48,410 bases of DNA from JAAZZIT01 sp964480525 (GCA_964480525.1 CAYZOV010000013.1:1-48410); one strand, 5' to 3'; counted from the stretch's first letter, positions 24,087-32,373 are shown. The notes: a model not told the origin generated them from the letters alone. Numbers and translations: made by a program.

Positions 24087-24448
24087 CCCTTGTCAAAGGC
24101 TATTACTACGGCTGTGGCATATTGTTTTGTGTGGGAAATACTTACGTCAAAATCTAAATTCAGGCTGTCCGCAAGTGCCTTTGCGTTTCCTGAAAGTTCA
24201 ATATACGGTGCGCCTAATTCGTCACGCAAAACGGAAATTTCGTTCATTGAAAAATCCCTGACACCTGTTTTTACCGCTTTTGCAAAAGCTTCCTTTACCG
24301 CCCAGTTTCCTGCCATTGTTTCAAACGGCAATTTTTTTTGCGAAAAAAGGGCAACCTCCTTTGGGGAGAAAACCCTTTCAATAAACCTGCCTTTTTCGGC
24401 ACTTTTTTTAATTCGTTCAATTTCTACAATATCGGTTCCGACTGTCAT
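24083..24448 (-). CDS. acpS: Holo-[acyl-carrier-protein] synthase
   Basis: 121 residues. GTDIVEIERI carries the Mg-binding Asp, and WAVKEAFAKA the Glu and Lys of AcpS; SISHTKQYATAVVIA is the C-terminal motif. It transfers the phosphopantetheine arm from CoA to acyl carrier protein. The length is typical. It starts eight bases after the two-TM protein's stop and overlaps nnrD, within one minus-strand operon. Confidence 0.95.
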   Translation of the reverse strand: MTVGTDIVEIERIKKSAEKGRFIERVFSPKEVALFSQKKLPFETMAGNWAVKEAFAKAVKTGVRDFSMNEISVLRDELGAPYIELSGNAKALADSLNLDFDVSISHTKQYATAVVIAFDKG

Positions 24449-24456
24449 AAAAAATC

Positions 24457-24978
24457 CTATCTTTTTACATTATCTCGAACAATTCTAGGCAATCCGTGAA
24501 TTATCACGTCCAACATTTCGTCGTTCGGTGTGAAAACTAAGTAACATTCGCCGTATTTTTTACTTGAAAATTCCATGTACCAATGCTGTTCGTCATAATT
24601 TGACGAAGCGTCCACAACAGTTTTTTCGTCGTCAAATTCCACATCATCAGTATATTTTTCCAACTTCGTAACTTTTAGCATTTCGACGGTTACAAGGCGT
24701 TTTCTTTTGCGTTGACCCATTATTTTGTCAACGTCCAAATCTCCGTTTGTGTACAAATATTCGTACTCCACCTGTAAATCTTTCAGAAAATAAAACGCTC
24801 CGTAAATCATAAGACCGCTAAGAAAAATTGCCAAAAGAAAGCCTTGCTGAAAATACATCATTGATAGTAAAAGCAAAACTCCGCTAAGTGAAATTGCTGA
24901 AAGAATAAGTGAAAACTTTCTTATCGTGTCATTAGTTGTTACAGCTTTTTTAACATTTTGTTCCTTGTATGTATCCAT
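24457..24978 (-). CDS. Two-TM membrane protein (possibly DUF6106)
   Basis: 173 residues: a polar N-terminus, two adjacent membrane helices (about 24-45 and 48-66) and a cytosolic C-terminal domain starting VEYEYLYTNGDLDVDKI, with a basic QRKRKR patch. This is the pattern of an uncharacterised Clostridia family, which I think is DUF6106; that name is from memory and uncertain. It heads the operon with acpS, nnrD and the lipoprotein. Its promoter at 25018-25046 is divergent to that of the epimerase gene. Confidence 0.65.
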   Translation of the reverse strand: MDTYKEQNVKKAVTTNDTIRKFSLILSAISLSGVLLLLSMMYFQQGFLLAIFLSGLMIYGAFYFLKDLQVEYEYLYTNGDLDVDKIMGQRKRKRLVTVEMLKVTKLEKYTDDVEFDDEKTVVDASSNYDEQHWYMEFSSKKYGECYLVFTPNDEMLDVIIHGLPRIVRDNVKR

Positions 24979-25017
24979 TTTTGAATATACCTTTCTTTAA
25001 TTGTATTTTCTCTTAAA

Positions 25018-25046
25018 ATTATAACACAAAGACTTTAAAAATGCAA
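25018..25046 (-). promoter_or_regulatory. Promoter of the acpS operon
   Basis: Minus strand TTGCAT (25041-25046), 17-base spacer, TATAAT (25018-25023), with an extended TGT just before the -10. Confidence 0.7.
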
Positions 25047-25053
25047 TACCTAC

Positions 25054-25082
25054 TTGACCATAAATTCGTTTTGGTGTAAAAT
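25054..25082 (+). promoter_or_regulatory. Promoter of the aldose epimerase-like gene
   Basis: TTGACC (25054-25059), 17-base spacer, TAAAAT (25077-25082). Back-to-back with the minus-strand promoter, the -35 boxes seven bases apart. Confidence 0.6.
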
Positions 25083-25114
25083 ATAATCATAGAAATTTAA
25101 GCGAGGGGAAAATT

Positions 25115-25975
25115 ATGCTTTATACAGTTGAAAATGATAAGATTAAGATTTCCGCCGATACATTCGGCGCTGAACTTCATTCGATTAAAATGGGAAATAC
25201 GGAATATTTGTGGCAATGCGGGGATTCGTGGAAACGCTATGCGCCGATTTTGTTCCCATTTGTTTGTAATACCAAAACAAAAAAATATTTTGCCGGTGGC
25301 GTTGAATATACTATGCCGTCAAATCACGGTTTTGCCAGAGATAGCGAATTTTCGCTTGTTGAAACAACTGCAAATTCAATTGCTTTTGAACTGACGAACA
25401 GCGACGAAACTTTAAAAGTTTATCCGTATAAATTCAGTCTGCTTGTAAAGTACACAATTTCGGATAACAAAATCTTGGTGGAAAATACGGTAATAAACGC
25501 TGATGATAAATCTATGTATTTTTATTTGGGAAGTCACCCTGCGTTTAACTGTCCTTTGGAAAATGGTCTTAAATTTGATGATTACAAGATTGTTTACGAA
25601 AAAAACGAAAACTTAATTCAAACTTTGTCGGACGGTTCGGAAAAAATAATTTTAAATAACGAAAACAGTTATAATTTAACAAGAAAACTTTTTGACAACG
25701 ACGTAATTTTAAAGGATAAACCGAATTCAAAATCCATTACACTTTGTTCGGATAAGTCCGACAAAAAAGTGACGGTTAATTTTCCTGTTAGCGACTGTAT
25801 CGCTGTCTGGTCGCCGACGGCGGACGACAATGCAACGTTTGTATGCCTTGAAGCATGGACAAGTGTGCCTGTTTATTTTGACGACAAACATAAGGATATA
25901 GAATCAAAACCTCATGCAATTAAACTGGCTGGTGGTTCGTGTTATAATTATCATTACGAAATAGTGATTGATTAG
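25115..25975 (+). CDS. Aldose 1-epimerase family protein (LacX-like)
   Basis: 286 residues of the galactose mutarotase-like beta-sandwich. FGAELHSIKMGNTEYLWQ starts the fold; RYAPILFPFVC, NHGFARDSEF and LGSHPAFNCPL carry the His/Arg residues of the family; VCLEAWTSVP is the C-terminal strand with the catalytic-type Glu region. It interconverts sugar anomers; the sugar is not predictable. It lies eight bases ahead of dtd, so it is first of a three-gene unit. Confidence 0.88.
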   Translation: MLYTVENDKIKISADTFGAELHSIKMGNTEYLWQCGDSWKRYAPILFPFVCNTKTKKYFAGGVEYTMPSNHGFARDSEFSLVETTANSIAFELTNSDETLKVYPYKFSLLVKYTISDNKILVENTVINADDKSMYFYLGSHPAFNCPLENGLKFDDYKIVYEKNENLIQTLSDGSEKIILNNENSYNLTRKLFDNDVILKDKPNSKSITLCSDKSDKKVTVNFPVSDCIAVWSPTADDNATFVCLEAWTSVPVYFDDKHKDIESKPHAIKLAGGSCYNYHYEIVID

Positions 25976-25983
25976 GAGTAAAT

Positions 25984-26442
25984 ATGAAAGTTGTAATTCA
26001 GCGTGTAAACCACGCAAGCGTGACTGTAGACGGCAAAATTACAGGCGAAATTCAAAAAGGGTATTTAATTTTACTTGGCGTAGCACCCACCGACACGGAA
26101 AAAGACTGCGACAAACTTGTTGACAAAATTAAGGGGCTTAGAATTTTTTCAGACGAAAACGACAAAATAAATCTTTCAATCAGCGACGTAAACGGTTCTG
26201 TGCTTGTCGTATCACAATTTACTTTGTACGCTTCTTGCAAAAAGGGAAATCGTCCGAGTTTTGTAAACGCAGCAGAGCCTGTTCTGGCTGAAAAACTTTA
26301 TGAGTATTTTGTAAAATCCGTGCGTGAAAAAATTGACTCTAACGTACAAACGGGAATTTTCGGAGCGGATATGAAAGTCAGCCTTGAAAACGACGGACCT
26401 TTTACCGTTGTAATCGATTGTAATAACGGGGTGATTGAGTGA
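25984..26442 (+). CDS. dtd: D-aminoacyl-tRNA deacylase
   Basis: 152 residues; starts MKVVIQRVNHASVTVDG. The catalytic SQFTLYA motif and the C-terminal NDGPFTVVID (the GP-type motif) are both present. It hydrolyses D-amino acids from mischarged tRNA. It ends in TGA overlapping the GTG start of the next gene. The length and motifs are those of a complete enzyme. Confidence 0.95.
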   Translation: MKVVIQRVNHASVTVDGKITGEIQKGYLILLGVAPTDTEKDCDKLVDKIKGLRIFSDENDKINLSISDVNGSVLVVSQFTLYASCKKGNRPSFVNAAEPVLAEKLYEYFVKSVREKIDSNVQTGIFGADMKVSLENDGPFTVVIDCNNGVIE

Positions 26443-26780
26443 ATATTCAAATTTTCGGGGTTCAGAAATGTTTTGATACGAAAAAAGCGCAAAGATATTT
26501 CAAGGAACGTGGCATAAAGTTTCAGTTTGTTGACTTGAAAGTTAAAGGACTAAGCAGGGGAGAACTTGACAGCGTTATTAAAGCCGTAGGTGGTTTTGAC
26601 AAGGTTTTCAATGAAAATTCAAAGGAAAAAGACGCTGTGCTGGTGAAATATTTGTCCGAAATGTCTGCAAAAATCGAAAAGGTTTTGGACAACCCTTTGC
26701 TTTTGAAAACCCCTATTGTTCGTAACGGAAAAAACGCCACAGTAGGCTATTGTCCTGAAGCTTGGAAAAATTGGGAATAG
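26439..26780 (+). CDS. ArsC/Spx-like thioredoxin-fold protein
   Basis: 113 residues, arsenate reductase-like family. FGVQKCFDTKKAQRYFKERGI has the single active-site Cys and the FDTKKA helix, and LLKTPIVRNG is the cis-Pro region. Classical Spx has CXXC; here only one Cys sits at that site. It is therefore closer to the ArsC/YffB type of unknown substrate. It starts with GTG overlapping the dtd stop by four bases, so translation is coupled. Confidence 0.85.
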   Translation: MNIQIFGVQKCFDTKKAQRYFKERGIKFQFVDLKVKGLSRGELDSVIKAVGGFDKVFNENSKEKDAVLVKYLSEMSAKIEKVLDNPLLLKTPIVRNGKNATVGYCPEAWKNWE

Positions 26781-26817
26781 CTTTTGCAAAAATAATCAAG
26801 TTTTTTTCAAAAAACGC

Positions 26818-26846
26818 TTGACAAACAAAAAACATTGTGATATAAT
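26818..26846 (+). promoter_or_regulatory. Promoter of tRNA-Arg
   Basis: TTGACA (26818-26823), 17-base spacer, TATAAT (26841-26846). This is full consensus, as expected for a stable RNA. A small gtgaca/tgtcac hairpin (26855-26874) lies between it and the tRNA. Confidence 0.85.
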
Positions 26847-26884
26847 ATATTATCGTGACAGGGAAACTTGTCACACCCCCTTTT

Positions 26885-26961
26885 GCGCTGCTAGCTCAGT
26901 TGGATAGAGTGACTGGCTACGAACCAGTAGGTCAGGGGTTCGAGTCCCTTGCAGCGCGCCA
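26885..26961 (+). tRNA. tRNA-Arg (anticodon ACG)
   Basis: A 77-base cloverleaf. The acceptor arm GCGCTGC (26885-26891) pairs with GCAGCGC (26951-26957). The D arm is AGCTCAGTTGGATAGAGT. The anticodon stem actgg/ccagt encloses loop ctacgaa, with ACG at 26919-26921. The T arm is GGGTTCGAGTCCC, and the CCA end is encoded at 26959-26961. ACG reads CGU/CGC/CGA after A34 deamination. Confidence 0.97.
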
Positions 26962-26962
26962 G

Positions 26963-26990
26963 AAAAAAGTCGTCTTATGACGGCTTTTTT
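26963..26990 (+). terminator. Terminator of tRNA-Arg
   Basis: aaaaaagtcgtc (26963-26974), loop ttat, gacggctttttt (26979-26990), with one G-U pair. Confidence 0.85.
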
Positions 26991-27050
26991 CTTTTGTTTA
27001 AAAATAATTTTTTGTTCATTTAAATATTACAAAAAAGCCGATTTTACCCC

Positions 27051-27079
27051 TTGCAATTTAACAAATGCTGTGCTATACT
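27051..27079 (+). promoter_or_regulatory. Promoter of the MFS transporter gene
   Basis: TTGCAA (27051-27056), 17-base spacer, TATACT (27074-27079). Confidence 0.65.
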
Positions 27080-27133
27080 CACCTCTGTTGCAAATTTGAA
27101 ATATAAAATTATTACAATTATTTGAGGTGTCTT

Positions 27134-28303
27134 ATGTATACTTTGCTTTTGGCTGTAATTTATCTTGCTTTTATAAGTCTGGGACTTCCTGATTCTTTGT
27201 TGGGTTCTGCATGGCCTGTAATGAGAATCGAATTTGATATGCCGATTTCCTACATGGGATTTTTGTCAATGATTATTTCGGGCGGAACGATTATTTCGGG
27301 TTTAATGTCCGAACGTCTTACAAAAAAATTCTCCACAAAGTATGTTACTGTGGGTTGTGTTTTTTTAACGGCACTTGCGTTGTTTGGCTTTTCCGTTTCG
27401 CACAGCTTTTGGGTGCTTTGTCTTTGGGGGATTCCGTATGGTCTGGGTGCCGGTTCAATCGACGCCGCACTTAATAACTATGTTGCGCTACATTATAATT
27501 CACGTCATATGAGTTGGCTTCATTGTTTCTGGGGCGTGGGTACAATTGTCAGTCCGTACATTATGTCACTTGCTTTGACTTACTCAAAATGGCAAAACGG
27601 TTACAGATGGGTTTCGTTTATTCAGACAGGTATTTTAATTGTCCTTGTGGCAACTTTGCCGTTGTGGAAAATCCACAGCAAAACCGAACAAGAAACAAAC
27701 GACGCTCCTGTTTTGGGTTTAAAAGGAAGTTTTAAAATCAAAGGCGTTCCGTATATTCTTCTGGGATTTTTGTGCTATTGTGCAGGAGAAAGCACTTGTA
27801 TGCTTTGGACTTCAAGCTATCTTGTAGGCGTCAGAGGAATCTGCGAAGAAACAGCCGCCAGATTTGCTTCGCTTTTCTTTATCGGCATAACTTTGGGAAG
27901 ATTTCTTGCGGGATTTATTTCTCCGAAACTGGGCGACCACAATTCAATCCGACTTGGAACGACAATTATTTTGTGCGGTATAATTCTTGTTGCGTTGCCT
28001 GTTCAAATTGACGTTTTTGCACTTTGCGGTTTTGTAATTATCGGTCTTGGGTGCGCTCCGATTTATCCTTGTATAATTCATTCTACGCCTGACAATTTCG
28101 GAAAACAAAACTCACAGGCGATTATAGGCGTTCAGATGGCGGCGGCTTATGTCGGTTCAACGTTTATGCCACCTGTTTTCGGACTTATCGCTAACCATAT
28201 AAGTTTAAAAATTATGCCTTTGTATCTGCTTTTCTTTTTCGGGGTAATGATTTTGTCCGTTGAAAAATGCAAAAAATTATCTGTTGCGAATACAAATTGT
28301 TAA
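27134..28303 (+). CDS. MFS transporter (sugar/FucP-like)
   Basis: 389 residues with about twelve membrane helices. The first loop has the MFS-A-like GLMSERLTKKFSTKY, and the second half FIGITLGRFLAGFISPKLG. The region GIPYGLGAGSIDAALNNYVA fits the fucose-permease-like group of proton symporters. The substrate is unknown. Start 27134 is chosen because GAGGTG lies five bases before this ATG; the TTG at 27122 would include that site. It stands alone, with its own promoter. Confidence 0.85.
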   Translation: MYTLLLAVIYLAFISLGLPDSLLGSAWPVMRIEFDMPISYMGFLSMIISGGTIISGLMSERLTKKFSTKYVTVGCVFLTALALFGFSVSHSFWVLCLWGIPYGLGAGSIDAALNNYVALHYNSRHMSWLHCFWGVGTIVSPYIMSLALTYSKWQNGYRWVSFIQTGILIVLVATLPLWKIHSKTEQETNDAPVLGLKGSFKIKGVPYILLGFLCYCAGESTCMLWTSSYLVGVRGICEETAARFASLFFIGITLGRFLAGFISPKLGDHNSIRLGTTIILCGIILVALPVQIDVFALCGFVIIGLGCAPIYPCIIHSTPDNFGKQNSQAIIGVQMAAAYVGSTFMPPVFGLIANHISLKIMPLYLLFFFGVMILSVEKCKKLSVANTNC

Positions 28304-28338
28304 TTATAATTATCGCAAAAAAACAAACAGATTTAATT

Positions 28339-28420
28339 AAAAACCGAACCTTTTTTTGCAAAATGAATAGTATGTAATACAGCATTGCTATTTATTATAT
28401 TTCAGAAAGGTTGGGTTTTT
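28339..28420 (+). repeat. Inverted repeat covering the spoVM ribosome site
   Basis: aaaaaccgaaccttt (28339-28353) is complementary at 14 of 15 positions to aaaggttgggttttt (28406-28420), which contains part of the spoVM Shine-Dalgarno sequence and abuts the ATG. If transcribed together, the arms would hide the ribosome site; otherwise this may be chance in an AT-rich spacer. Confidence 0.4.
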
Positions 28421-28504
28421 ATGAAAATTGTTGTGGTGAAAAGTCCTAAGGTTTTGAGTGGAATTTTAAGAGCGATTTTTAAAATAAAAAAGGAACAGAA
28501 TTAA
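28421..28504 (+). CDS. spoVM: Stage V sporulation peptide SpoVM
   Basis: 27-codon gene. The peptide starts MKIVVVKSPKVLSGILRAIF and ends in a basic KIKKEQN tail. It matches SpoVM in length, in the K-x-P-K-x-L/F-x-G-I-x-R core and in amphipathic-helix character. SpoVM recognises the curved forespore membrane and helps spore coat and cortex assembly. AGAAAGG lies upstream of the ATG, and a terminator follows six bases after the stop. A SpoIVFB-like gene comes next, supporting a sporulation locus and a spore-forming lineage. Confidence 0.9.
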   Translation: MKIVVVKSPKVLSGILRAIFKIKKEQN

Positions 28505-28510
28505 AAATTT

Positions 28511-28538
28511 GCCGAGGGTTATTCCTCGGCTTTTTTTT
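28511..28538 (+). terminator. Terminator after spoVM
   Basis: gccgagg (28511-28517) with cctcggc (28524-28530), then eight T. Confidence 0.9.
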
Positions 28539-28583
28539 GTACTATGCAATGCCTTATGTACATAAAATTTAATAGGTGATACT

Positions 28584-29159
28584 ATGCTGGAATTTAAGAT
28601 AAAAAATGTAAATGTGGGTATATCCTTTAGCTTTTTTGCACTTTTTGCCGTGCTTTTTTATTCAAATGAGGGTGCGAAAATTTTGCTTGCTCTTATGTGT
28701 TGTATGTTGCATGAAGCAGGACATATTTTGCTTATGTGTTTTTATAAATGTACACCCAGAGAGCTTTTGTTTTACGGCGGTGGCATAAAGCTTACGCCAA
28801 ATTGCAGAATTTTATCATATCAAAAGGAAATAGCCGTTTTGTCAGCAGGGTGTTTTTTAAATCTTTTGGTCGGAATTTTTCTGTTAAAAGCTAACACTTT
28901 TTTTGATTTTGCCGTGGCAAATATAACGCTCGGGCTTTTTAATTTGCTACCGTTTAAAGCCTTTGACGGGGGGCAGATTTTAAAAATTATATTTGACAAT
29001 TTGCAAAACCAAAGCCTTAGCAGATATTATGACTATGTTGTTAAGTTATTGTGTGTCTTGTTAATTATTATCGGAATAATTTTTATGCTTAAATATAAAA
29101 TGTCAATTTCTCTTGCTGTAACAATTTGTTATATAATTGTTTCCGAGGTTATGAGTTGA
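28584..29159 (+). CDS. SpoIVFB-like site-2 membrane metalloprotease (M50)
   Basis: 191 residues with about five to six membrane helices. The zinc motif HEAGH is at residues 43-47, and the third-ligand region LLPFKAFDGGQIL at about 117-129 replaces the usual NxxPxxPLDGG. No CBS domain is attached. In Bacillus, SpoIVFB cleaves pro-sigma-K; the position right after spoVM favours a sporulation role, but the substrate is not shown by sequence. It ends in TGA. Confidence 0.82.
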   Translation: MLEFKIKNVNVGISFSFFALFAVLFYSNEGAKILLALMCCMLHEAGHILLMCFYKCTPRELLFYGGGIKLTPNCRILSYQKEIAVLSAGCFLNLLVGIFLLKANTFFDFAVANITLGLFNLLPFKAFDGGQILKIIFDNLQNQSLSRYYDYVVKLLCVLLIIIGIIFMLKYKMSISLAVTICYIIVSEVMS

Positions 29160-29235
29160 AATTTATAAAAAACTATGTTAAAATAAATATGTATGTACTA
29201 TTATGAAAGGACTGTGCGTATTTGCACAAAAAATT

Positions 29236-31074
29236 ATGGATAAAAAACTTGAACAGCTTTTGTTAAATACTCAAAAACCGGCACGATATATCGGTGGCGA
29301 AGCGGGAAGCATTGTTAAGGATAAGAGCAAGGTCGATGTAAGATTTGCCTTTTGCTTTCCTGATACATACGACGTGGGAATGTCGCATTTGGGAATGAAA
29401 ATATTGTACGGCTTGAAAAACCAAAGAGAAAATTTCTGGTGCGAGCGTGTTTTTGCCCCTGATAAGGACTTTGAAAAAACAATGCGTGATAATGATATTT
29501 TGCTTTATGGTTTGGAAAGCTTAGACCCGATAAAGGATTTTGATTTTATCGGTTTTACCTTGCAGTACGAACTTTCTTATACTAATGTTTTGAATATGCT
29601 CGACCTTGCCGGACTTCCTGTTTTGGCAAAGGACAGAACCTCACTTATGCCTATCGTCGTAGCAGGAGGACCTTGCGTTTGCAATCCGGAGCCACTTGCA
29701 GATTTTATTGATATTTTTATTCTCGGCGAGGGCGAAGAGGTAAATCTCGAGCTTATGGATTTGTATGCAAAAATGAAACCGTCTAACCCTACAAAGCTTG
29801 AATTTTTAAGAGAAGCAGTAAAAATCAAGGGCATTTATGTACCTGCGTTTTACGATGTTGAATATAACGACGATGGTACAATTAAATTTGTTGTTCCAAA
29901 CGAAGAAAATGCTCCTGCTAAAATTCAAAAAAGAATTATCAAGGATCTTGACAAGGTGTATTATCCTGATAATTTTGTGGTGCCGTTTACTTCAATCGTT
30001 CACGACAGAGCCGTTGTGGAGGTTTTGAGAGGGTGTATCCGTGGCTGTCGTTTTTGTCAGGCAGGCTTTATTTACAGACCTTTCCGTGAAAAAAATGTTG
30101 ATACAATTAAAAATCAGACAAAGTGTCTTTGTGAGCAAACAGGCTACGAGGAGGTTTCTCTTTCGTCACTTTCCACCAGCGACCATACAAAGATTAACGA
30201 GCTTTTAAACAGCCTTGTTGATTATACAGACAAAGAGCAAATAAGCTTGTCGCTACCGTCACTTCGAGTGGATAATTTCAGCGACGACCTTTTGGAAAAA
30301 ATTCAGCGTGTACGAAAAAGCGGTTTGACATTTGCTGCCGAGGCAGGAACGCAGCGTTTGCGTGATGTCATTAACAAAAACGTGACCGAGGAGGAAATTA
30401 TGTCTACCTGTAAAATGGCTTTTGAGGGTGGATATACTGCTGTTAAGCTTTACTTTATGCTTGGACTTCCGACTGAAACGATGGAGGATATCGAGGGTAT
30501 TGCACAGCTTGCACAAAGAATTGTAGATATGTTTTATTCTATCGACAGAGAAAAGCGTGGAAATACTATTCAAATTTCAATTTCCACAGCTACATTTGTG
30601 CCTAAGCCTTTTACTCCGTTTCAGTACGAGCCACAGGCTACACGAGAAGAAATTCAGGCAAAGCAAAAGCACCTTTTGGAGTCGCTTACAACGAGAAAGG
30701 TTCGTGTAAGTTATCATACGCAAGATGTAAGTATTCTTGAGGGAGTGTTGGCACGAGGCGACAGAAGACTCGGCAAGGCGATTTATACAGCGTGGAAAAA
30801 GGGCTGTACTCTTGATAGTTGGGACGAGTATTTCAAATTTAATCTTTGGCAGGAAGCTTTTGACGAATGCGGAATTGATACGCTTTTCTATGCAAACAGA
30901 AAAAGAGAATTTGACGAGATTTTGCCGTGGGAGCATTTGGATTATCTTGTTTCTAAGAAATTTTTTGAACGAGAAAACATAAAGGCTCACAACGCACAAA
31001 CAACCCGAAATTGTAAAGAGGGCTGTTCGGGTTGTGGAGTTTCAAAAGAATGTGGAGGTGTTTACTGTGGCTAA
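29236..31074 (+). CDS. B12-binding-like radical SAM protein, TIGR03960 family
   Basis: About 612 residues. The N-terminal cobalamin-binding-like domain (KPARYIGGEAGS... FCFPDTYDVGMSHLGMKILYG) is followed by the radical SAM core with RGCIRGCRFCQAG (CxxxCxxC for the 4Fe-4S cluster). The C-terminus has two Cys pairs (CKEGCSGCG; CGGVYCG). The function is unproven. It almost always precedes the TIGR03936/DUF2344 gene, as here, and the pair is often near rpmA/rplU or ribosomal genes. Start 29236 (MDKKLEQLL) matches the family N-terminus; the ATG at 29203 is the alternative. The purine-rich AAAGGA lies 24 bases upstream of 29236, with a small hairpin (tgtgc/gcaca) between. Confidence 0.88.
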   Translation: MDKKLEQLLLNTQKPARYIGGEAGSIVKDKSKVDVRFAFCFPDTYDVGMSHLGMKILYGLKNQRENFWCERVFAPDKDFEKTMRDNDILLYGLESLDPIKDFDFIGFTLQYELSYTNVLNMLDLAGLPVLAKDRTSLMPIVVAGGPCVCNPEPLADFIDIFILGEGEEVNLELMDLYAKMKPSNPTKLEFLREAVKIKGIYVPAFYDVEYNDDGTIKFVVPNEENAPAKIQKRIIKDLDKVYYPDNFVVPFTSIVHDRAVVEVLRGCIRGCRFCQAGFIYRPFREKNVDTIKNQTKCLCEQTGYEEVSLSSLSTSDHTKINELLNSLVDYTDKEQISLSLPSLRVDNFSDDLLEKIQRVRKSGLTFAAEAGTQRLRDVINKNVTEEEIMSTCKMAFEGGYTAVKLYFMLGLPTETMEDIEGIAQLAQRIVDMFYSIDREKRGNTIQISISTATFVPKPFTPFQYEPQATREEIQAKQKHLLESLTTRKVRVSYHTQDVSILEGVLARGDRRLGKAIYTAWKKGCTLDSWDEYFKFNLWQEAFDECGIDTLFYANRKREFDEILPWEHLDYLVSKKFFERENIKAHNAQTTRNCKEGCSGCGVSKECGGVYCG

Positions 31075-31786
31075 TCACCCGAAAAATCAAAACCTTGTTT
31101 TGACACGATACGTTTACAGACTAACTTATGCCAAGCAGGGTAGGGCAAAATTTATTTCCCACCTTGACCTTATGCGTGTGATTACCCGAACGCTAAGACG
31201 TGCAAAAATCCCTGTGTGGTATACTCAAGGGTTTAATCCTCATCCGTATATTATGTTTCCGCTTGCACTTGCATTGGGTACAGAAAGCCAAATTGAACCG
31301 ATGGATATTGCTCTTTTGGAAAATATTCCCGATGACGAGCTTATGAAAAGAATGAACGAGGTTTTGCCGGAAGGCTTGAAAATTATGTCCGTTTCTAAGC
31401 CTTTGCATGAACATCTGGATATAAATAAATCGGTTTATGTAATTGAAATTGAAACGAGCGCAACGCCTAGTCAAACTAAGGAAAAATTTCTTGAGTTTAT
31501 TAATGCAGAAACTGTGGAAATTTCAAAGCGTCACAGGGATAAGAAAACCAAGAAAATTTCATATCGTCAAATTGATGTAAAAGAGCATATCGAGCTTTTG
31601 GATATTTCTACGACAGACGAAAGCACAATTTTAACTCTAAAGCTTTCTACATCGGCTGGAAATAGCTTTAATTTAAATTTTGCACCTGTTTTGGAGTCGT
31701 TTTCGGAGAAAACAGGCATTGAAATTACACATATTAGTGCAAATCGCACAAAAATACTTTGTGAAAACGGTGAAAATTTTCAATAA
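31067..31786 (+). CDS. TIGR03936 family protein (DUF2344)
   Basis: 239 residues starting at GTG 31067, with GGAGGT seven bases upstream; it overlaps the radical SAM stop by eight bases. The opening YVYRLTYAKQGRAKFISHLDLMRVI and later WYTQGFNPHPYIMFPLALALG are the family signatures. It is the constant partner of TIGR03960 and in some bacteria is fused to it. A tRNA or rRNA modification role has been suggested for the pair, without firm proof. Confidence 0.88.
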   Translation: MANHPKNQNLVLTRYVYRLTYAKQGRAKFISHLDLMRVITRTLRRAKIPVWYTQGFNPHPYIMFPLALALGTESQIEPMDIALLENIPDDELMKRMNEVLPEGLKIMSVSKPLHEHLDINKSVYVIEIETSATPSQTKEKFLEFINAETVEISKRHRDKKTKKISYRQIDVKEHIELLDISTTDESTILTLKLSTSAGNSFNLNFAPVLESFSEKTGIEITHISANRTKILCENGENFQ

Positions 31787-31792
31787 AATATG

Positions 31793-31821
31793 TTGCACTT
31801 TCATCAAATGTGTGGTATAAT
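31793..31821 (+). promoter_or_regulatory. rplS: rplS promoter
   Basis: TTGCAC (31793-31798), 17-base spacer, TATAAT (31816-31821). Leaves a leader of about 150 bases. Confidence 0.8.
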
Positions 31822-31840
31822 ATTTAAGCATTTGAATTAC

Positions 31841-31952
31841 CGTCGGGCATTTTGCCAGACGAGAGTTAGTGCCATTGCGTTTGCGATAGGCGTAAACGCT
31901 GACATTAAAGGGGACAGTCCTCTGACCTATTTTGAATAGGTGTATGAATGTC
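31841..31952 (+). ncRNA. Structured rplS (L19) mRNA leader
   Basis: The leader folds into successive helices: cgtcgggca/tgccagacg (31841-31861), gcgttt/aaacgc (31877-31899), agggga/tcctct (31909-31923, one G-U) and acctatt/aataggt (31925-31941). A long-range pair gacatt/aatgtc (31901-31906 with 31947-31952) closes the last two helices. The position and the compact multi-helix form fit the Firmicutes L19 leader, which is thought to bind L19 for autoregulation. I have not compared it with the covariance model. Confidence 0.7.
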
Positions 31953-31975
31953 TGAAAAATTAGGAGGTATTTAAA

Positions 31976-32320
31976 GTGGACGCTTTAAAACTTATTTCAC
32001 AGTCAAGTATGAAGAAAGAAATCCCTGAAATCAACGTTGGTGATACTGTAAAGGTACACGTTAGAATTCAGGAAGGCGACAAGTCAAGAATTCAGGTATT
32101 CGAGGGTACAGTTATTGCTAAGAAGCACGGTGGTATTCACGAAACATTTACTGTAAGACGTGTTGCTCACGGTTGCGGAATTGAAAGAGTATTCCCTGTA
32201 CATTCACCTGTTGTTGAAAAGGTTGAACTTGTTCGTTCAGGTAAGGTACGTCGTGCTAAGCTCTACTATCTCAGAAACAGAGTTGGTAAGGCTGCTAAGG
32301 TTAAGGAAGCAATCAGATAA
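31976..32320 (+). CDS. rplS: 50S ribosomal protein L19
   Basis: 114 residues, nearly the universal L19 sequence (VGDTVKVHVRIQEGDKSRIQ; FPVHSPVVEKVELVRSGKVRRAKLYYLR). It starts with GTG after AGGAGGT (31962-31968). It sits at the 30S-50S interface. It has its own promoter, structured leader and terminator, so it is expressed alone. Confidence 0.98.
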   Translation: MDALKLISQSSMKKEIPEINVGDTVKVHVRIQEGDKSRIQVFEGTVIAKKHGGIHETFTVRRVAHGCGIERVFPVHSPVVEKVELVRSGKVRRAKLYYLRNRVGKAAKVKEAIR

Positions 32321-32334
32321 TTTCAAATTGCGAA

Positions 32335-32373
32335 AAGGAACAGACCACAAAGGCGGTTTGTTCCTTATTTTTT
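32335..32373 (+). terminator. rplS terminator
   Basis: aaggaacagacc (32335-32346) with ggtttgttcctt (32355-32366, one G-U), then a T-run. Confidence 0.9.
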
